A stretch of 64,000 nt of DNA from Spirochaetota bacterium (GCA_022703505.1 JAKLDN010000002.1:434001-498000), one strand, 5' to 3'; shown: positions 11,268 to 21,208, counted from the stretch's first letter. Numbers and translations: made by a program. The notes: generated from the letters alone by a model not told the origin.

Positions 11268-11282
11268 GGCGAGGAGAAGAAC

Positions 11283-11555
11283 GTGGAACAGGTCGTACAG
11301 AACGTCAGGAAGGGCAAGCAGACCCTGACCGGGATCGTGGCCAGCGACAAGATGGACAAGACCATCGTGGTCGAGGTCGTCACGAGGAAGCTGCATCCTC
11401 TTTACAAGAAATACGTGAAGAGCTCCAAGCGCTTCAAGGCCCATGACGAGAACAACGAGGCCCATATCGGCGATACCGTCCGCGTGATCGAGTCCCGGCC
11501 CCTGAGCCGCGACAAGAGATGGCGGCTGGTCGAGATCCTCGAGCGGGCGAAGTAA
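11283..11555 (+). CDS. rpsQ: 30S ribosomal protein S17
   Basis: Small-subunit protein with an OB fold, 90 aa. GTG start at 11283 after gcgaggag. Family block [19 protein letters not shown] and the C-terminal [20 protein letters not shown] are clear. An N-terminal ~12 residues precede the usual start of homology; no internal start is better placed. Confidence 0.97.
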   Translation: MEQVVQNVRKGKQTLTGIVASDKMDKTIVVEVVTRKLHPLYKKYVKSSKRFKAHDENNEAHIGDTVRVIESRPLSRDKRWRLVEILERAK

Positions 11556-11575
11556 GGCGAGGGTAGGGACACGCT

Positions 11576-11944
11576 ATGATCCAGGTTGAATCCATGCTGA
11601 ACGTGGCGGACAACTCGGGCGCCAAGACGGTCAAGTGCATCAAGGTGCTCGGCGGGTCCAAGCGCCGCTACGCGGGCGTCGGCGACATAGTCGTCGTGGC
11701 CGTGCGTACGACGATTCCCAACTCCGCCGTGAAGAAGGGTACCATCGAGAAGGCGGTCATCGTGCGGACGCACAAGGAATACCGCCGGCCCGACGGCACC
11801 TATATCCGGTTCGACGACAACGCCTGCGTGCTCGTCGACGCGAACAAGAATCCCAAGGGAAAGCGCATCTTCGGTCCCGTCGCTCGCGAACTCCGCGAGA
11901 AGGACTTCATGAAGATCGTGTCGCTGGCTCCCGAGGTCCTCTAG
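11576..11944 (+). CDS. rplN: 50S ribosomal protein L14
   Basis: Interface protein contacting S12 and RsfS, 122 aa, exact family length. [17 protein letters not shown] is diagnostic, as is [20 protein letters not shown]. First gene of the spc-type block, 20 nt after rpsQ. Confidence 0.99.
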   Translation: MIQVESMLNVADNSGAKTVKCIKVLGGSKRRYAGVGDIVVVAVRTTIPNSAVKKGTIEKAVIVRTHKEYRRPDGTYIRFDDNACVLVDANKNPKGKRIFGPVARELREKDFMKIVSLAPEVL

Positions 11945-11953
11945 GAGATCAGG

Positions 11954-12277
11954 ATGATGGACAACAACGCGAAGTTCAAACTTCGAAAGGACGATCTCGT
12001 CCAGGTCATCGCCGGGAAGGACCGGGGCAAGCAGGGGAAGATCATCCGCATCGACCGCGACAAGAGCCGCGCCATCGTTGCGGGTGTTAACATGGTCAAG
12101 AAGGCCATGCGGAAGAAGAACCAGAACGACCGCGGCGGCATCGTCGAGATCGAGGCCCCGCTCCAGCTCTCCAACCTCATGATCGTCTGCAAGAAGTGCG
12201 GTCCCACCCGGATCGGGTACAAGATCGCCGGAGAGGACAAGGCGCGGGTCTGCCGCAAGTGCGGGGAGGCTCTGTAA
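11954..12277 (+). CDS. rplX: 50S ribosomal protein L24, zinc-site form
   Basis: Early assembly protein, 107 aa. The KOW motif ([19 protein letters not shown]) is at residues 14-31. The C-terminus carries two CxxC pairs, C79/C82 and C100/C103, a putative zinc ribbon seen in part of the L24 family. The start follows aggagatcagg. Confidence 0.97.
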   Translation: MMDNNAKFKLRKDDLVQVIAGKDRGKQGKIIRIDRDKSRAIVAGVNMVKKAMRKKNQNDRGGIVEIEAPLQLSNLMIVCKKCGPTRIGYKIAGEDKARVCRKCGEAL

Positions 12278-12279
12278 CT

Positions 12280-12840
12280 ATGGCTGACAAGAAGAATTAC
12301 GTGCCCCGGCTCAAGAAGATTTACCAGGAGAAGGTGGCGCCGGAGCTCAAGGAGGAGTTCGGCTACTCCTCCGCCATGCAGGTTCCGCGGCTGGTGAAGG
12401 TCGTGGTGTCCATGGGCGTCGGCGAGGCCAAGGAGAACAAGAAGATCCTGGACGCCGCCGTCGAGGACCTCGGGCACATCACCGGCCAGAAGGCCGTGAA
12501 GACCAAGGCCCGCAAGTCCATCGCCACCTTCAAGATCCGCCAGGGCCAGGAGATCGGCTGCCGGGTCACCCTCCGGGGAGCCCAGATGTGGGAGTTCCTG
12601 GACCGGTTCATGAACGTGGCCCTCCCCCGGGTCAAGGACTTCCGGGGAGTGAATCCCAACGCCTTCGACGGGCACGGGAACTACGCCATCGGGCTCACGG
12701 AGCAGATCATCTTCCCGGAGATCGACTTCGACAAGATAGAGAAGATCATGGGACTGAACGTCGCCATCGTCACGACCGCCCGGTCCGACAAGGAAGCCAA
12801 GAGCCTCCTGGGGCGCATGGGCATGCCCTTCCGGAAGTAG
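12280..12840 (+). CDS. rplE: 50S ribosomal protein L5
   Basis: 5S rRNA-binding protein of the central protuberance, 186 aa from the ATG at 12280, two bases after the rplX stop; a gggaggctctgtaac SD lies inside rplX. Family blocks [16 protein letters not shown] and [19 protein letters not shown] are intact. A longer in-frame extension upstream overlaps rplX and is not homologous. Confidence 0.98.
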   Translation: MADKKNYVPRLKKIYQEKVAPELKEEFGYSSAMQVPRLVKVVVSMGVGEAKENKKILDAAVEDLGHITGQKAVKTKARKSIATFKIRQGQEIGCRVTLRGAQMWEFLDRFMNVALPRVKDFRGVNPNAFDGHGNYAIGLTEQIIFPEIDFDKIEKIMGLNVAIVTTARSDKEAKSLLGRMGMPFRK

Positions 12841-12851
12841 GAGGAAGTCAG

Positions 12852-13037
12852 ATGGCTAGGAAAGCGATGATCCTGAAGGCTCTCAAGAAGCCGAAGTTCA
12901 GTACGCGACTGGTGCGCCGCTGCAAGATCTGCGGCCGCCCGCGCGGATATTTGCGCAAGTTCGATATGTGCCGTCTATGTTTCCGGGACCTCGCCAGCAA
13001 GGGCATGATCCCGGGCGTGGTCAAGTCGAGCTGGTAG
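12852..13037 (+). CDS. rpsZ: 30S ribosomal protein S14, short zinc form
   Basis: 61-aa zinc-binding S14 with two CxxC pairs (CKIC, CRLC) around residues 24-43 and the usual C-terminus [14 protein letters not shown]. The ATG at 12852 follows gaggaagtcag. This is the Zn-dependent paralogue type rather than the ~100-aa zinc-free type. Confidence 0.97.
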   Translation: MARKAMILKALKKPKFSTRLVRRCKICGRPRGYLRKFDMCRLCFRDLASKGMIPGVVKSSW

Positions 13038-13046
13038 GAGGAAGGC

Positions 13047-13445
13047 ATGAGCGTTTCGGACCCCATTGCCGATATGCTGACGAAGATCCGCAACGCGAGC
13101 TCGGCTCGCCACGAGAAGGTCGATATTCCGACCTCCAAGCTCAAGCTCGAGATCGTCAAGATCCTGAAAACCGAAGGCTACATCAAGAACTTCAAGAAGA
13201 TCGTGAACGAAGGCCAGAACTTCATCCGGATCTTCCTGAAGTACGACGAGGAGAACGATCCCGTCCTCCACGGCGTCGACAAGGTCTCCCGGCCGGGCCG
13301 GCGCGTATACGCCGGGTACAAGACCCTGCCCCGGGTGCACAACGGATACGGCACCGTCATCGTCTCCACCTCGGAGGGGGTGACCACGGGCCGGAAGGCC
13401 GTAGAGAAGAAGGTCGGCGGCGAGCTGATCTGCACGGTCTGGTAA
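13047..13445 (+). CDS. rpsH: 30S ribosomal protein S8
   Basis: Central-domain 16S rRNA binder, 132 aa; in E. coli it represses the spc operon. [14 protein letters not shown] at the start and [12 protein letters not shown] near the end are family signatures. aggaggaaggc precedes the ATG. Confidence 0.99.
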   Translation: MSVSDPIADMLTKIRNASSARHEKVDIPTSKLKLEIVKILKTEGYIKNFKKIVNEGQNFIRIFLKYDEENDPVLHGVDKVSRPGRRVYAGYKTLPRVHNGYGTVIVSTSEGVTTGRKAVEKKVGGELICTVW

Positions 13446-13457
13446 GAGGGGATAGCC

Positions 13458-14000
13458 ATGTCGAGGATAGGAAAACTGCCGATCGCGATACCCCAGGGCG
13501 TCAAGGTGACCGTCCAGAACCGGACCGTCACCGTCGAGGGCCCCAAGGGAAAGCTGTCCCAGGACTTCAACGATTCCGTGGAAGTAGCCGTCAAGGACAA
13601 TCTCGTGGAGGTCACCCGCAAGGACGACCAGAAGCCCACCCGGGCCTTCCACGGGCTCTATAGGAACCTGGTGAACAACATGGTCCTGGGAGTGTCCCAG
13701 GGCTTCACCAAGGCGCTCCTGATCAACGGAGTCGGGTACAAGGCCGAGCTGCAGGGCAACATCCTGGTCCTGTCCCTCGGGTATTCCAATGACGTGATGG
13801 TCGGCCTTCCCAAGGGGATCTCGGCGGCCGTGGAGATGAACGGCCAGAAGATCGTCGTCTCCGGCCACGACCGGCAGCTGGTGGGCAAGTTCGCCAGCGA
13901 GATCCGGAGCCTGCGGAAACCCGAACCCTACAAGGGCAAGGGCATCCGCTACGAGAACGAGACCGTCCGCAAGAAGGTCGGCAAGACCGGCGTGAAGTAA
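13458..14000 (+). CDS. rplF: 50S ribosomal protein L6
   Basis: Protein near the GTPase-associated region, 180 aa, two L6 folds. [15 protein letters not shown] and the C-terminal [16 protein letters not shown] are diagnostic. SD agaggggatagcc. Confidence 0.99.
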   Translation: MSRIGKLPIAIPQGVKVTVQNRTVTVEGPKGKLSQDFNDSVEVAVKDNLVEVTRKDDQKPTRAFHGLYRNLVNNMVLGVSQGFTKALLINGVGYKAELQGNILVLSLGYSNDVMVGLPKGISAAVEMNGQKIVVSGHDRQLVGKFASEIRSLRKPEPYKGKGIRYENETVRKKVGKTGVK

Positions 14001-14012
14001 GGCAGGCACCTA

Positions 14013-14378
14013 ATGAGCACGAAGGAACAGGAATCCAAGCTCCGCAGGCGCGACCAGCGCAAGATGCACGTCCGGAAGAACCTGGAAGGTACCCCGGAGC
14101 GCCCGCGGATGACCGTCTTCAAGAGCAACCGCTACCTGTACGTCCAGGTCATCGACGACCTGGCCGGCGCGACCCTGGCTTCCGCGTCCACCCTGGAGGA
14201 GTCCCTCAAGGCCGTCAAGGCCAACCTGGAGGGAGGCTCCAAGCTCGGCGAGGAGATCGGCAAGCGGCTCAAGGACAAGAAGATCGGGACCGTGGTCTTC
14301 GACCGGAACGGGTACAAGTATCACGGCATCGTGAAAGCCATCGCCGACGGGGCCCGCAAGGCCGGCATAGAGTTCTAG
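14013..14378 (+). CDS. rplR: 50S ribosomal protein L18
   Basis: 5S rRNA-binding protein, 121 aa. [20 protein letters not shown] with [20 protein letters not shown] and the C-terminal [16 protein letters not shown] match the family. Starts 12 nt after rplF. Confidence 0.98.
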   Translation: MSTKEQESKLRRRDQRKMHVRKNLEGTPERPRMTVFKSNRYLYVQVIDDLAGATLASASTLEESLKAVKANLEGGSKLGEEIGKRLKDKKIGTVVFDRNGYKYHGIVKAIADGARKAGIEF

Positions 14379-14387
14379 GGGGAAACC

Positions 14388-14915
14388 GTGGAGAATAGAG
14401 GAAGAGACAGGGACAGGGGAGACCGCGACTCCCGGAACGACGGTTTCGTCGAGAAGCTCGTGAAGCTGAACCGGACGGCCAAGGTCGTCAAGGGCGGCCG
14501 GCGCTTCTCCTTCTCCGCCCTCACCGTGGTGGGGGACCGGGCCGGCAACGTCGGTTTCGGCTTCGGCAAGGCCAAGGACGTCAGCGAGGCCATCCGCAAG
14601 AGCATCGACAAGGCCAAGCGGGCCATGGTCCGCCTGCCGGTCAAGAACGGCACCCTCCCCCACGACCTGGTCGGGGAATACAAGGCCTCCAAGGTCATCA
14701 TGAAGCCCGCCTGTCCCGGCTCCGGCATCATCGCCGGCGGGGCCGTCCGGGCCGTCATGGAGGCCGGGGGCGTCACGGATGTCCTGGCCAAGAGCGTGGG
14801 CGCCCGCACTCCGAACAACGTCGTCCGCGCCGTGTTCGCCGGCATCGAGAACATGATGGACGCCAAGGTCGTGGCCAAGAACCGCGGCAAGACCATCAAG
14901 GATATGTGGGGTTGA
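14388..14915 (+). CDS. rpsE: 30S ribosomal protein S5
   Basis: Decoding-fidelity and mRNA-entry protein, 175 aa. GTG start at 14388 after agggggaaacc. The first ~18 residues are a charged Arg/Asp extension before the homologous EKLVKLNRTAKVVKGGRRF. The double-stranded RNA-binding motif and the C-terminal VRAVFAGIENM are present. Confidence 0.98.
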   Translation: MENRGRDRDRGDRDSRNDGFVEKLVKLNRTAKVVKGGRRFSFSALTVVGDRAGNVGFGFGKAKDVSEAIRKSIDKAKRAMVRLPVKNGTLPHDLVGEYKASKVIMKPACPGSGIIAGGAVRAVMEAGGVTDVLAKSVGARTPNNVVRAVFAGIENMMDAKVVAKNRGKTIKDMWG

Positions 14916-14919
14916 TGCC

Positions 14920-15126
14920 ATGCCTAGGAAGAAGACCGAAACCAAGAAGATCCAGATAAAGCTCGTCCGCAGCGTGATCGGGCAGAAGCCCGAGAAGAGG
15001 GCCACCGTCCGCTCCCTCGGCCTGCGGAAGATCAGTTCCACCACGATTCAGGAAGCGAGCCCCGCCGTCCTCGGGATGGTGGCCGCGGTCGCCCACCTCG
15101 TGGAAGTCAAGGAGATCGAAGGATGA
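14920..15126 (+). CDS. rpmD: 50S ribosomal protein L30
   Basis: Small large-subunit protein, 68 aa. IQIKLVRSVIGQKPEKRATV and LGLRKI followed by the SPAVLGMVAAVAHLVEV helix are family features. Its TGA overlaps the rplO ATG by 4 nt (ATGA), implying translational coupling. Confidence 0.97.
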   Translation: MPRKKTETKKIQIKLVRSVIGQKPEKRATVRSLGLRKISSTTIQEASPAVLGMVAAVAHLVEVKEIEG

Positions 15127-15569
15127 GCGACTTCAACCTTCACCGCCCCGAGGGGGCTACCCACGCCAAGAAGATCGTCGGGCGCGGGCAGGGCTCGGGC
15201 CTGGGCGGCACGGCCGGCAAGGGCAACAAGGGCCAGCAGTCCCGGTCCGGCGGCAAGACCTACCCGGGCTTCGAGGGCGGCCAGATGCCCCTGTACCGGC
15301 GCCTGGCCCACCGGGGCTTCTCCAACTATCCGTTCAAGAAGGAATACCAGGTCGTCAACCTGGGCGCCATCGAGGCCAAGTACCAGGCCGGGGACACCGT
15401 GGACGCGGTGACCCTGCTCAAGTGCGGCCTCGTAAGCAAGGCGGGTTCCCCGATCAAGGTGCTCGGCTCCGGCGAGCTCACGAAGGCCCTGACCTTCGTG
15501 GTGGACAAGGTCTCCGCCTCCGCCTCCGAGAAGATCGCCAAGGCGGGCGGCAAGATCGAGTCCCGGTAG
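15123..15569 (+). CDS. rplO: 50S ribosomal protein L15
   Basis: Late-assembly 23S rRNA binder, 148 aa. The N-terminal Gly-rich stretch GRGQGSGLGGTAGKGNKGQQ and the conserved GGQMPLYRRLAHRGF are present. ATG 15123 lies inside the rpmD stop. Confidence 0.98.
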   Translation: MSDFNLHRPEGATHAKKIVGRGQGSGLGGTAGKGNKGQQSRSGGKTYPGFEGGQMPLYRRLAHRGFSNYPFKKEYQVVNLGAIEAKYQAGDTVDAVTLLKCGLVSKAGSPIKVLGSGELTKALTFVVDKVSASASEKIAKAGGKIESR

Positions 15570-15600
15570 CCCGGACGCGGCGTTAGGAAGGTAGGGATCC

Positions 15601-16917
15601 ATGGCAGGCAATCCGTTAGGCGACATCTTAAGGATCAAGGAACTCCGGGACCGGATCACGTACACCCTGTTCTGGCTCTTCGTATTCCGCGTGGGGGCGT
15701 ACCTGCCCATCCCGGGCATCAACGCCGGGGCCCTGGCGGTGTACTTCAAGAGCCAGACCTCGGGCGGCGGGATCACGGACTATCTCGACTTCTTCGCGGG
15801 CGGCGCCTTCAAGAACTTCTCGGTGTTCATGCTGGGCGTGATGCCCTTCATCTCCACCCAGATCATCATGCAGCTTCTCCTCGTGGTCTTCCCCAAGCTC
15901 AAGAAGGTGGCGGAGGAGGAGGGCGGACGGAAGAAGATCGCCCGCTGGACCCGCATCGGCGCGGTGGGCGTCTGCATCGTCCAGTCCCTGTCCGTCATCG
16001 CCTGGGCCAAGACCATCCCCGGGGCCCTCACCATCAGCGAGACCATGTACACCTTCGTGGCCATCGTCACGGTGACCACGGGTTCCATGTTCCTGATCTG
16101 GATCGGCGAGCAGATCACCAAGCGCGGGATCGGCAACGGGGTGTCCCTGCTGATCTTCGCGGGCATCGTGGCCCGTCTGCCGAACGCCCTCTTCGCCCTG
16201 TGGCAGAGGATCGCCAACAACGAGATCAACCCGGTGTTCGCCATCGTGGTGCTCCTGCTGTTCGCCGCGGTCATCGCCCTGGTCATCTACGAGCAGCAGG
16301 GCCAGCGCAAGATCCCGATCAACTACGCCAAGCGCGTGGTGGGCCGGAGGATGTACGGCGCCCAGAACACCTACATCCCCTTCAAGATCAACCCCTCCGG
16401 CGTCATCCCCGTGATCTTCGCCTCCTCCCTCCTGACCCTGCCCCTCCAGCTCCTGGGCGGTCCGGCGGCCAAGGCCAAGTGGATCCGGGACTTCACCGCC
16501 TGGCTGTCCCCCGAGGGGGTGTGGTACCAGGTGTTCTACATCCTGCTGATCATCTTCTTCGCGTACTTCTACACCCAGGTGACGCTGAACCCCCAGGAGA
16601 TCTCCAAGAATATCCGGGAGAACGGGGGTTCCATCCCGGGCATCCGCAGCGAGAAGATGGAGGAGTACCTGACCCGGATCCTGAACCGGATCATCCTGCC
16701 GGGTTCCCTCTACCTAGCGCTGATCGCGCTGATACCGACCGTCGTGCAGCGCCTCTTCAACTTCCCGAGCGAGCTCGCGTACCTGCTGGGCGGGACCTCG
16801 CTCCTCATTCTGGTGGGCGTGGACCTGGACACCATGAGCCAGGTGGAGGCCCTGTTGAAGATGCACCACCACGACGGGTTGACCCGGAAGGGGCACATAA
16901 AGCCCCGGAACCTGTAG
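15601..16917 (+). CDS. secY: Protein translocase subunit SecY
   Basis: Central channel of the Sec translocon in the inner membrane, 438 aa with about ten hydrophobic segments. FRVGAYLPIPGIN in the N-terminal region, PFISTQIIMQLL (plug/TM2 area) and the C-terminal GTSLLILVGVDLDTMSQVEA are family signatures. It sits between rplO and rpmJ as in many bacteria; adk, map and infA are not inserted after it. The start follows aggaaggtaggg. Confidence 0.98.
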   Translation: MAGNPLGDILRIKELRDRITYTLFWLFVFRVGAYLPIPGINAGALAVYFKSQTSGGGITDYLDFFAGGAFKNFSVFMLGVMPFISTQIIMQLLLVVFPKLKKVAEEEGGRKKIARWTRIGAVGVCIVQSLSVIAWAKTIPGALTISETMYTFVAIVTVTTGSMFLIWIGEQITKRGIGNGVSLLIFAGIVARLPNALFALWQRIANNEINPVFAIVVLLLFAAVIALVIYEQQGQRKIPINYAKRVVGRRMYGAQNTYIPFKINPSGVIPVIFASSLLTLPLQLLGGPAAKAKWIRDFTAWLSPEGVWYQVFYILLIIFFAYFYTQVTLNPQEISKNIRENGGSIPGIRSEKMEEYLTRILNRIILPGSLYLALIALIPTVVQRLFNFPSELAYLLGGTSLLILVGVDLDTMSQVEALLKMHHHDGLTRKGHIKPRNL

Positions 16918-16990
16918 CCGGACGCGGGTCTATGGACTCTGAAGGCTATAGCGTGGTACAAAGAAGACTTACCGGACCGTGGAGGAACGC

Positions 16991-17104
16991 ATGAAAGTCA
17001 GGACCAGCGTCAAGCGCATTTGCGATAAGTGCAAGGTGATCAAGCGGAACGGCATCGTCCGTATCATCTGCGACAATCCCAAGCACAAGCAGAAGCAGGG
17101 TTGA
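16991..17104 (+). CDS. rpmJ: 50S ribosomal protein L36
   Basis: 37-aa zinc-ribbon protein: [20 protein letters not shown], with C11, C14, C27 and H32 as the zinc ligands. The ATG at 16991 has a tggaggaacgc SD. This is the Cys-containing (zinc) form. Confidence 0.98.
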   Translation: MKVRTSVKRICDKCKVIKRNGIVRIICDNPKHKQKQG

Positions 17105-17117
17105 GGAGGAATACCCC

Positions 17118-17486
17118 ATGGCACGCATCGCGGGAGTGGACCTCCCCAACAAGCACGTAGAGATCGCCCTCACCTACATCTTCGGCATCGGCCGGACCAG
17201 CGCCCGAAAGATCTGCGACAGCGTCAAGATCGACCCGGACAAGCTGATCAACGACCTGTCCAACGAGGAGATCAACGAGCTCCGCAAGGTGATCGAGAAC
17301 GACTACAAGGTGGAGGGCCGCCTCCGCTCCGAAGTCGCCCTGAACATCAAGCGGCTCATGGATATCGGCTGCTACCGGGGCCTGCGACACAGGAAGGGCC
17401 TCCCGGTCAACGGCCAGCGAACCCGGACCAACGCCCGCACCCGCAAGGGCAAGCGGAAGACCGTGGCCGGGAAGAAGAAGGCCTAA
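17118..17486 (+). CDS. rpsM: 30S ribosomal protein S13
   Basis: Head protein contacting P-site tRNA and the large subunit, 122 aa. [18 protein letters not shown], the helix-hairpin-helix ([11 protein letters not shown]) and the basic tail [18 protein letters not shown] are diagnostic. First gene of the alpha-type block; SD gaggaggaa. Confidence 0.99.
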   Translation: MARIAGVDLPNKHVEIALTYIFGIGRTSARKICDSVKIDPDKLINDLSNEEINELRKVIENDYKVEGRLRSEVALNIKRLMDIGCYRGLRHRKGLPVNGQRTRTNARTRKGKRKTVAGKKKA

Positions 17487-17504
17487 GGTAGGGAGGATAG
17501 AGAA

Positions 17505-17885
17505 GTGGCCGTCGCCAAGAAGAAGAAAGAGAAGAAGAGCGTATACGAGGGGAACGTCTACATCCAGGCGACCTTCAACAATACCATCATCACCGTGACC
17601 GACCTCAACGGCAACGCGATCTCCTGGGCCTCCTCCGGGGGCATGGGATTCCGCGGGGCGAAGAAGTCCACCCCCTTCGCAGCCCAGTCCGTCACCGAGG
17701 TTGCCGTCCAGAAGGCCCTGAACGTGGGCCTCCGGGAGGTGCACGTCTACGTGAAGGGCCCCGGAGTGGGCCGCGAATCGGCGATCCGCCAGTTGGGCGC
17801 CCTGGGCCTCAAGGTCAAGAGCATCAACGACGTGACGCCGATACCGCACAACGGCTGCCGCCCGTCCAAGGCGCGCCGCATCTGA
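17505..17885 (+). CDS. rpsK: 30S ribosomal protein S11
   Basis: Platform protein at the mRNA exit, 126 aa. GTG start at 17505 after gggaggatagaga. [37 protein letters not shown] and the C-terminal [13 protein letters not shown] are family blocks. Confidence 0.98.
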   Translation: MAVAKKKKEKKSVYEGNVYIQATFNNTIITVTDLNGNAISWASSGGMGFRGAKKSTPFAAQSVTEVAVQKALNVGLREVHVYVKGPGVGRESAIRQLGALGLKVKSINDVTPIPHNGCRPSKARRI

Positions 17886-17905
17886 GGCAGGGGGAGGATA
17901 CCTAG

Positions 17906-18541
17906 ATGGCCCGTTACACCGGACCCCGATGCCGGCTCTGCCGTGCGGAGGGGAAGAAACTGTTCCTCAAGGGCGAGCGCTGCAAGAGCGACAAGTGCCC
18001 CGTCAACCGCAAGCGCCCCGCGCCGGGCAAGAACCCCAAGGCCCGGGCCGGCAAGGTCTCCGACTACGCCGTCCAGCTGCGGGAGAAGCAGAAGCTCAAG
18101 AGGACCTACGGCCTCATGGAGAAGCAGTTCCACCTGGCCTACGAGAAGGCCCTGCGCATGCCCGGCAAGACCGGCGACAACCTCTTCGCCCTGCTGGAGC
18201 GCCGGCTGGACAACGTGGTTTACCGCCTGCGATTCGCCACCTCCCGGTCCCAGGCCCGGCAGCTCGTGCTGCACGGACATGTGACCGTGAACGGCAAGCG
18301 CGTGAACGTCTCCTCGTTCTCGGTCAAGCCCGGGGACGCGGTGGCCATACACCCGACTTCCCAGAAGCTGGAGCTGATCAAGGCCGCCCTTCAGGAGTAC
18401 ACCCGAAGCGGCGTGATGCCCTGGCTTTCCGTGGATCCCGACGCCCTGGCCGGCAAGTTCGTTGCCGTACCCGCGCGCCAGGACATAACCGACATGGGCG
18501 ACATCCGCGAGCAGCTCGTCGTCGAGCTTTACTCGAAGTAA
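17906..18541 (+). CDS. rpsD: 30S ribosomal protein S4, zinc form
   Basis: Primary 16S rRNA 5'-domain binder; in E. coli it represses the alpha operon. 211 aa. The N-terminus carries C9, C12, C26 and C31, the zinc-binding arrangement of C+ S4. The S4 RNA-binding domain (ERRLDNVVYRLRFATSRSQA) is intact. SD gggggaggataccta. Confidence 0.98.
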   Translation: MARYTGPRCRLCRAEGKKLFLKGERCKSDKCPVNRKRPAPGKNPKARAGKVSDYAVQLREKQKLKRTYGLMEKQFHLAYEKALRMPGKTGDNLFALLERRLDNVVYRLRFATSRSQARQLVLHGHVTVNGKRVNVSSFSVKPGDAVAIHPTSQKLELIKAALQEYTRSGVMPWLSVDPDALAGKFVAVPARQDITDMGDIREQLVVELYSK

Positions 18542-18550
18542 GGAGAGGAC

Positions 18551-19606
18551 ATGGCGCGAAAGAACCTGCTCAAGGGATTCAAGCGGCCGAAAGGCATCAC
18601 TTACGAAACGAGCGAGAGTTCCTCCACGTACGGCAAGTTCATCGCGTATCCCTTCGAGCCCGGGTACGGCACGACGATCGGCAACACGCTGCGCCGTATC
18701 CTCCTCTCCTCGATCCAGGGCTACGCCATCACCGCCGTGCGCCTGGTTCGGACGGACGCCGACGGCGCCCAGCACACCGTGACCAGCGAGTTCGAGACCG
18801 TCCCCGGGATCGTCGAGGACACCATCGAGGTCCTGAACGCCCTCAAGCAGCTGCGCCTGCGGCTGCCGAACGACGAGGAGCAGGGGACCTTCCTCTTCGA
18901 GCTGGCGGGACCCGCCGAAATCACCGGCGGCTCCCTGGGACAGGACAAGGGTCTCGAGGTCCTGAACCCCGAGATCCGGATCTGCACCCTCATGGACGGC
19001 GTCAAGCTGGACCTTGAGATGCAGGTGGACCTGGGCCGGGGCTATGTCCCCAGCGAGGTGAACGAGAAGTACATCGAGGTGGTCGGCACCATCCCCATGG
19101 ACGCCATCTTCTCCCCCGTGAAGAAGGTGAAGTACTCCGTGGAGCCCACCCGGGTGGGTCACCGCTCGGACTACGACAAGCTCCTCCTGGAGGTCTGGAC
19201 CGACGGGACCCTCCGTCCCGAGGATGCCCTGGCCGAGGCCGCCAAGATCGCCAAGGACCACTTCTCCATCTTCGTCAACTTCGACGAGGGGGAGATCGGC
19301 GCCGACGACGAGAACGACGAGATCGAGGAGAGGATCCGCCAGATCCTCAACACCCCGGTCGAGGAGCTCGAGCTCTCGGTGCGGTCCTCCAACTGCCTCA
19401 AGAACGCGAACATCAAGACCATCGGGGACCTGACCCGAAAGACCGAGGACGACATCGCCAAGACCCGGAACTTCGGGAAGAAGTCCCTCCAGGAGATCAA
19501 GGACAAGCTCAAGGAGTGGAACCTGGATCTCGGCATGCCGGACTATACGGAACTCCGGAACCACCTGAAACTTTCCATGCAGAAGGAAGAGCCGAATGAA
19601 CCATAA
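18551..19606 (+). CDS. rpoA: DNA-directed RNA polymerase subunit alpha
   Basis: Assembly and UP-element/activator-contact subunit, 351 aa. The alpha-NTD has [19 protein letters not shown]. The CTD (about residues 270-340) has the conserved [18 protein letters not shown] and [13 protein letters not shown], including the DNA-contacting Arg. The linker is acidic. Its end overlaps rplQ by 11 nt. Confidence 0.99.
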   Translation: MARKNLLKGFKRPKGITYETSESSSTYGKFIAYPFEPGYGTTIGNTLRRILLSSIQGYAITAVRLVRTDADGAQHTVTSEFETVPGIVEDTIEVLNALKQLRLRLPNDEEQGTFLFELAGPAEITGGSLGQDKGLEVLNPEIRICTLMDGVKLDLEMQVDLGRGYVPSEVNEKYIEVVGTIPMDAIFSPVKKVKYSVEPTRVGHRSDYDKLLLEVWTDGTLRPEDALAEAAKIAKDHFSIFVNFDEGEIGADDENDEIEERIRQILNTPVEELELSVRSSNCLKNANIKTIGDLTRKTEDDIAKTRNFGKKSLQEIKDKLKEWNLDLGMPDYTELRNHLKLSMQKEEPNEP

Positions 19607-20036
19607 GAAAGGCTTCAACAAGCTGAATCGGAACGCCTCCCACCGCAAGGCCCTGATGCGGAACATGATGACGGTCCTGTTCAAGCACGAGAGGATCGTC
19701 ACCACCAAGGCCAAGGCCCTGGAAGTCCGCCGCTTCGCGGAGAAGGAGATCACCCGGGCCAAGGTTGACTCCGTCCACAACCGCCGCCTGGCGGCCCGCA
19801 AGATCATGGACGAGGCCGTCCTGGTCAAGCTCTTCCAGGACATCGGCGTCCGCATGAAGGATCGGCCGGGCGGATACACCCGGGTCCTGAAGATCGGGTT
19901 CCGCAAGCAGGACGCCGCGGAGATGGTGGTCCTCGAACTCGTGGACCGCAAGGCCGACGACGAGAAGAACGCCAAGAAGGCGGCCGCCAAGGCTAAGAAG
20001 GCCGAGAAGAAGGCCGCCGCCGCCAAGGCCGAGTAG
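19596..20036 (+). CDS. rplQ: 50S ribosomal protein L17 with Ala/Lys tail
   Basis: Exit-side large-subunit protein, 146 aa. [20 protein letters not shown] and the KARYTRVLK-like segment [20 protein letters not shown] identify it. The last ~30 residues are a low-complexity Ala/Lys tail typical of some lineages. Start overlaps the rpoA end; SD ggaagagccga lies inside rpoA. Confidence 0.98.
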   Translation: MNHKKGFNKLNRNASHRKALMRNMMTVLFKHERIVTTKAKALEVRRFAEKEITRAKVDSVHNRRLAARKIMDEAVLVKLFQDIGVRMKDRPGGYTRVLKIGFRKQDAAEMVVLELVDRKADDEKNAKKAAAKAKKAEKKAAAAKAE

Positions 20037-20049
20037 GGGAGGAAGGATT

Positions 20050-20220
20050 ATGTCCAAGGCTCATCGCGGGAAGGGACTGCGTGACCAGGTCGCGGGCGGC
20101 CGGGGCACCTGCCCGGTCTGCAAGCGGGAGGCCGTGAAGGTCCTCTACGAGCAGGAGATCGAGGGCAAGAAGACCAAGATCTGCAAGACCTGCAAGGCGA
20201 CCATCGCCAACAAGAAGTAG
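20050..20220 (+). CDS. Small two-CxxC zinc-ribbon protein after rplQ
   Basis: 56-aa basic protein in the same transcription unit, 13 nt after rplQ with a strong gaggaagg SD. Two pairs, CPVC at residues 21-24 and CKTC at 45-48, are spaced to form a single zinc ribbon; 13 lysines make it strongly basic. Its position at the end of the ribosomal superoperon and directly before the terminator suggests a ribosome-associated or RNA-binding role. No named family was recognised. The composition and position match what would be expected of a lineage-specific ribosomal or assembly protein, which is inference. Confidence 0.8.
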   Translation: MSKAHRGKGLRDQVAGGRGTCPVCKREAVKVLYEQEIEGKKTKICKTCKATIANKK

Positions 20221-20240
20221 CCCCCGGGCTACCCCCAGAG

Positions 20241-20270
20241 CGGCCGCCCCCGGGCGGCCGTTTCGTTTTT
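20241..20270 (+). terminator. Rho-independent terminator of the ribosomal superoperon
   Basis: Perfect 9-bp G+C stem (20241-20249 with 20252-20260, loop cc) followed by tttcgttttt. It lies 20 nt after the zinc-ribbon gene and before rarD. Confidence 0.88.
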
Positions 20271-20287
20271 CATTTCAAGGAGACGTC

Positions 20288-21193
20288 ATGGAAAAGCCGG
20301 ACCGGGGTCCCCGTTCCGCCGAGGCCCAGGGTATCCTCTTCGGGATCGCAGCCTTCGGGATGTGGGGGCTCTTCCCCCTGTACTGGAAGAGCCTCTCCGC
20401 CGTCCCCGCCTTCCAGATCCTGGCGCACCGAATCCTCTGGGCCTTCGCCTTCACCCTGGTCCTGACCTTCCTCCTGCGGCGGGGCAGGGTCCTGGCGGAG
20501 GTTTTCCGTTCCCGGAACCGGCTCCTGTCCACGGCGGCCGCGGGGCTTCTGATCAGCGTCAACTGGGGGATCTACATCTGGGCGGTCAACGCCTCCCAGA
20601 TCCTGGAAACCTCTCTGGGCTACTACCTGAATCCCCTGGTTTCCGCGGCCCTGGGCGCCCTGGTCCTGCGGGAGCGCCTGGACCGGGGGATGGTGGTCTC
20701 CTATGTCGTCGCGGGCCTGGGCATCGCCCTGCAGGCTTTTTCCTACGGCCGCCTCCCCTGGATCGCCCTTTCCCTGGCCTTCACCTTCGCCCTCTACGGC
20801 CTGGTGAAGAAGATGGCCAGCCTGGACGTCCTGTCGGGACTGACCCTGGAGACCGGAGTTGCCTTCCCCTTCGCCCTGGCCTTCCTATTGTTGGAGGAGA
20901 GGGCGGGCCGGGGGGCCTTCGGGAACCTGGGCGTCCTGAACACCACCCTCCTGGCCCTGGCGGGGCCCGTGACCGCCGTGCCCCTTTTGTCCTACGCCGC
21001 CGGGGTGGTCCGGCTGCCCCTGTCCAAGATGGGCCTTCTACAATACATATCCCCGACCCTCCAGCTCCTGGTCGGGGTCCTGGTGTACGGGGAGAGGCTG
21101 GACCTGACCCGGGCCGTCACCTTGGGCTGCGTGGTGGCCGCCCTGGTGATCTTCGGGGCGACCCGCGGCCGGAGGGACGCTTCCGGGGGCTGA
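20288..21193 (+). CDS. rarD: EamA/RarD-type inner-membrane permease
   Basis: 301 aa with about ten hydrophobic segments, the drug/metabolite transporter fold. The N-terminal GILFGIAAFGMWGLFPLYWK, the HRILWAF motif and NWGIYIWAVN are characteristic of RarD (named from chloramphenicol sensitivity in Pseudomonas). Substrate is unknown for the family. SD aaggagacgtc directly follows the superoperon terminator, so its promoter is unclear and partial read-through is possible. Confidence 0.88.
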   Translation: MEKPDRGPRSAEAQGILFGIAAFGMWGLFPLYWKSLSAVPAFQILAHRILWAFAFTLVLTFLLRRGRVLAEVFRSRNRLLSTAAAGLLISVNWGIYIWAVNASQILETSLGYYLNPLVSAALGALVLRERLDRGMVVSYVVAGLGIALQAFSYGRLPWIALSLAFTFALYGLVKKMASLDVLSGLTLETGVAFPFALAFLLLEERAGRGAFGNLGVLNTTLLALAGPVTAVPLLSYAAGVVRLPLSKMGLLQYISPTLQLLVGVLVYGERLDLTRAVTLGCVVAALVIFGATRGRRDASGG

Positions 21194-21208
21194 CCGGCCG
21201 AGCCGCGC

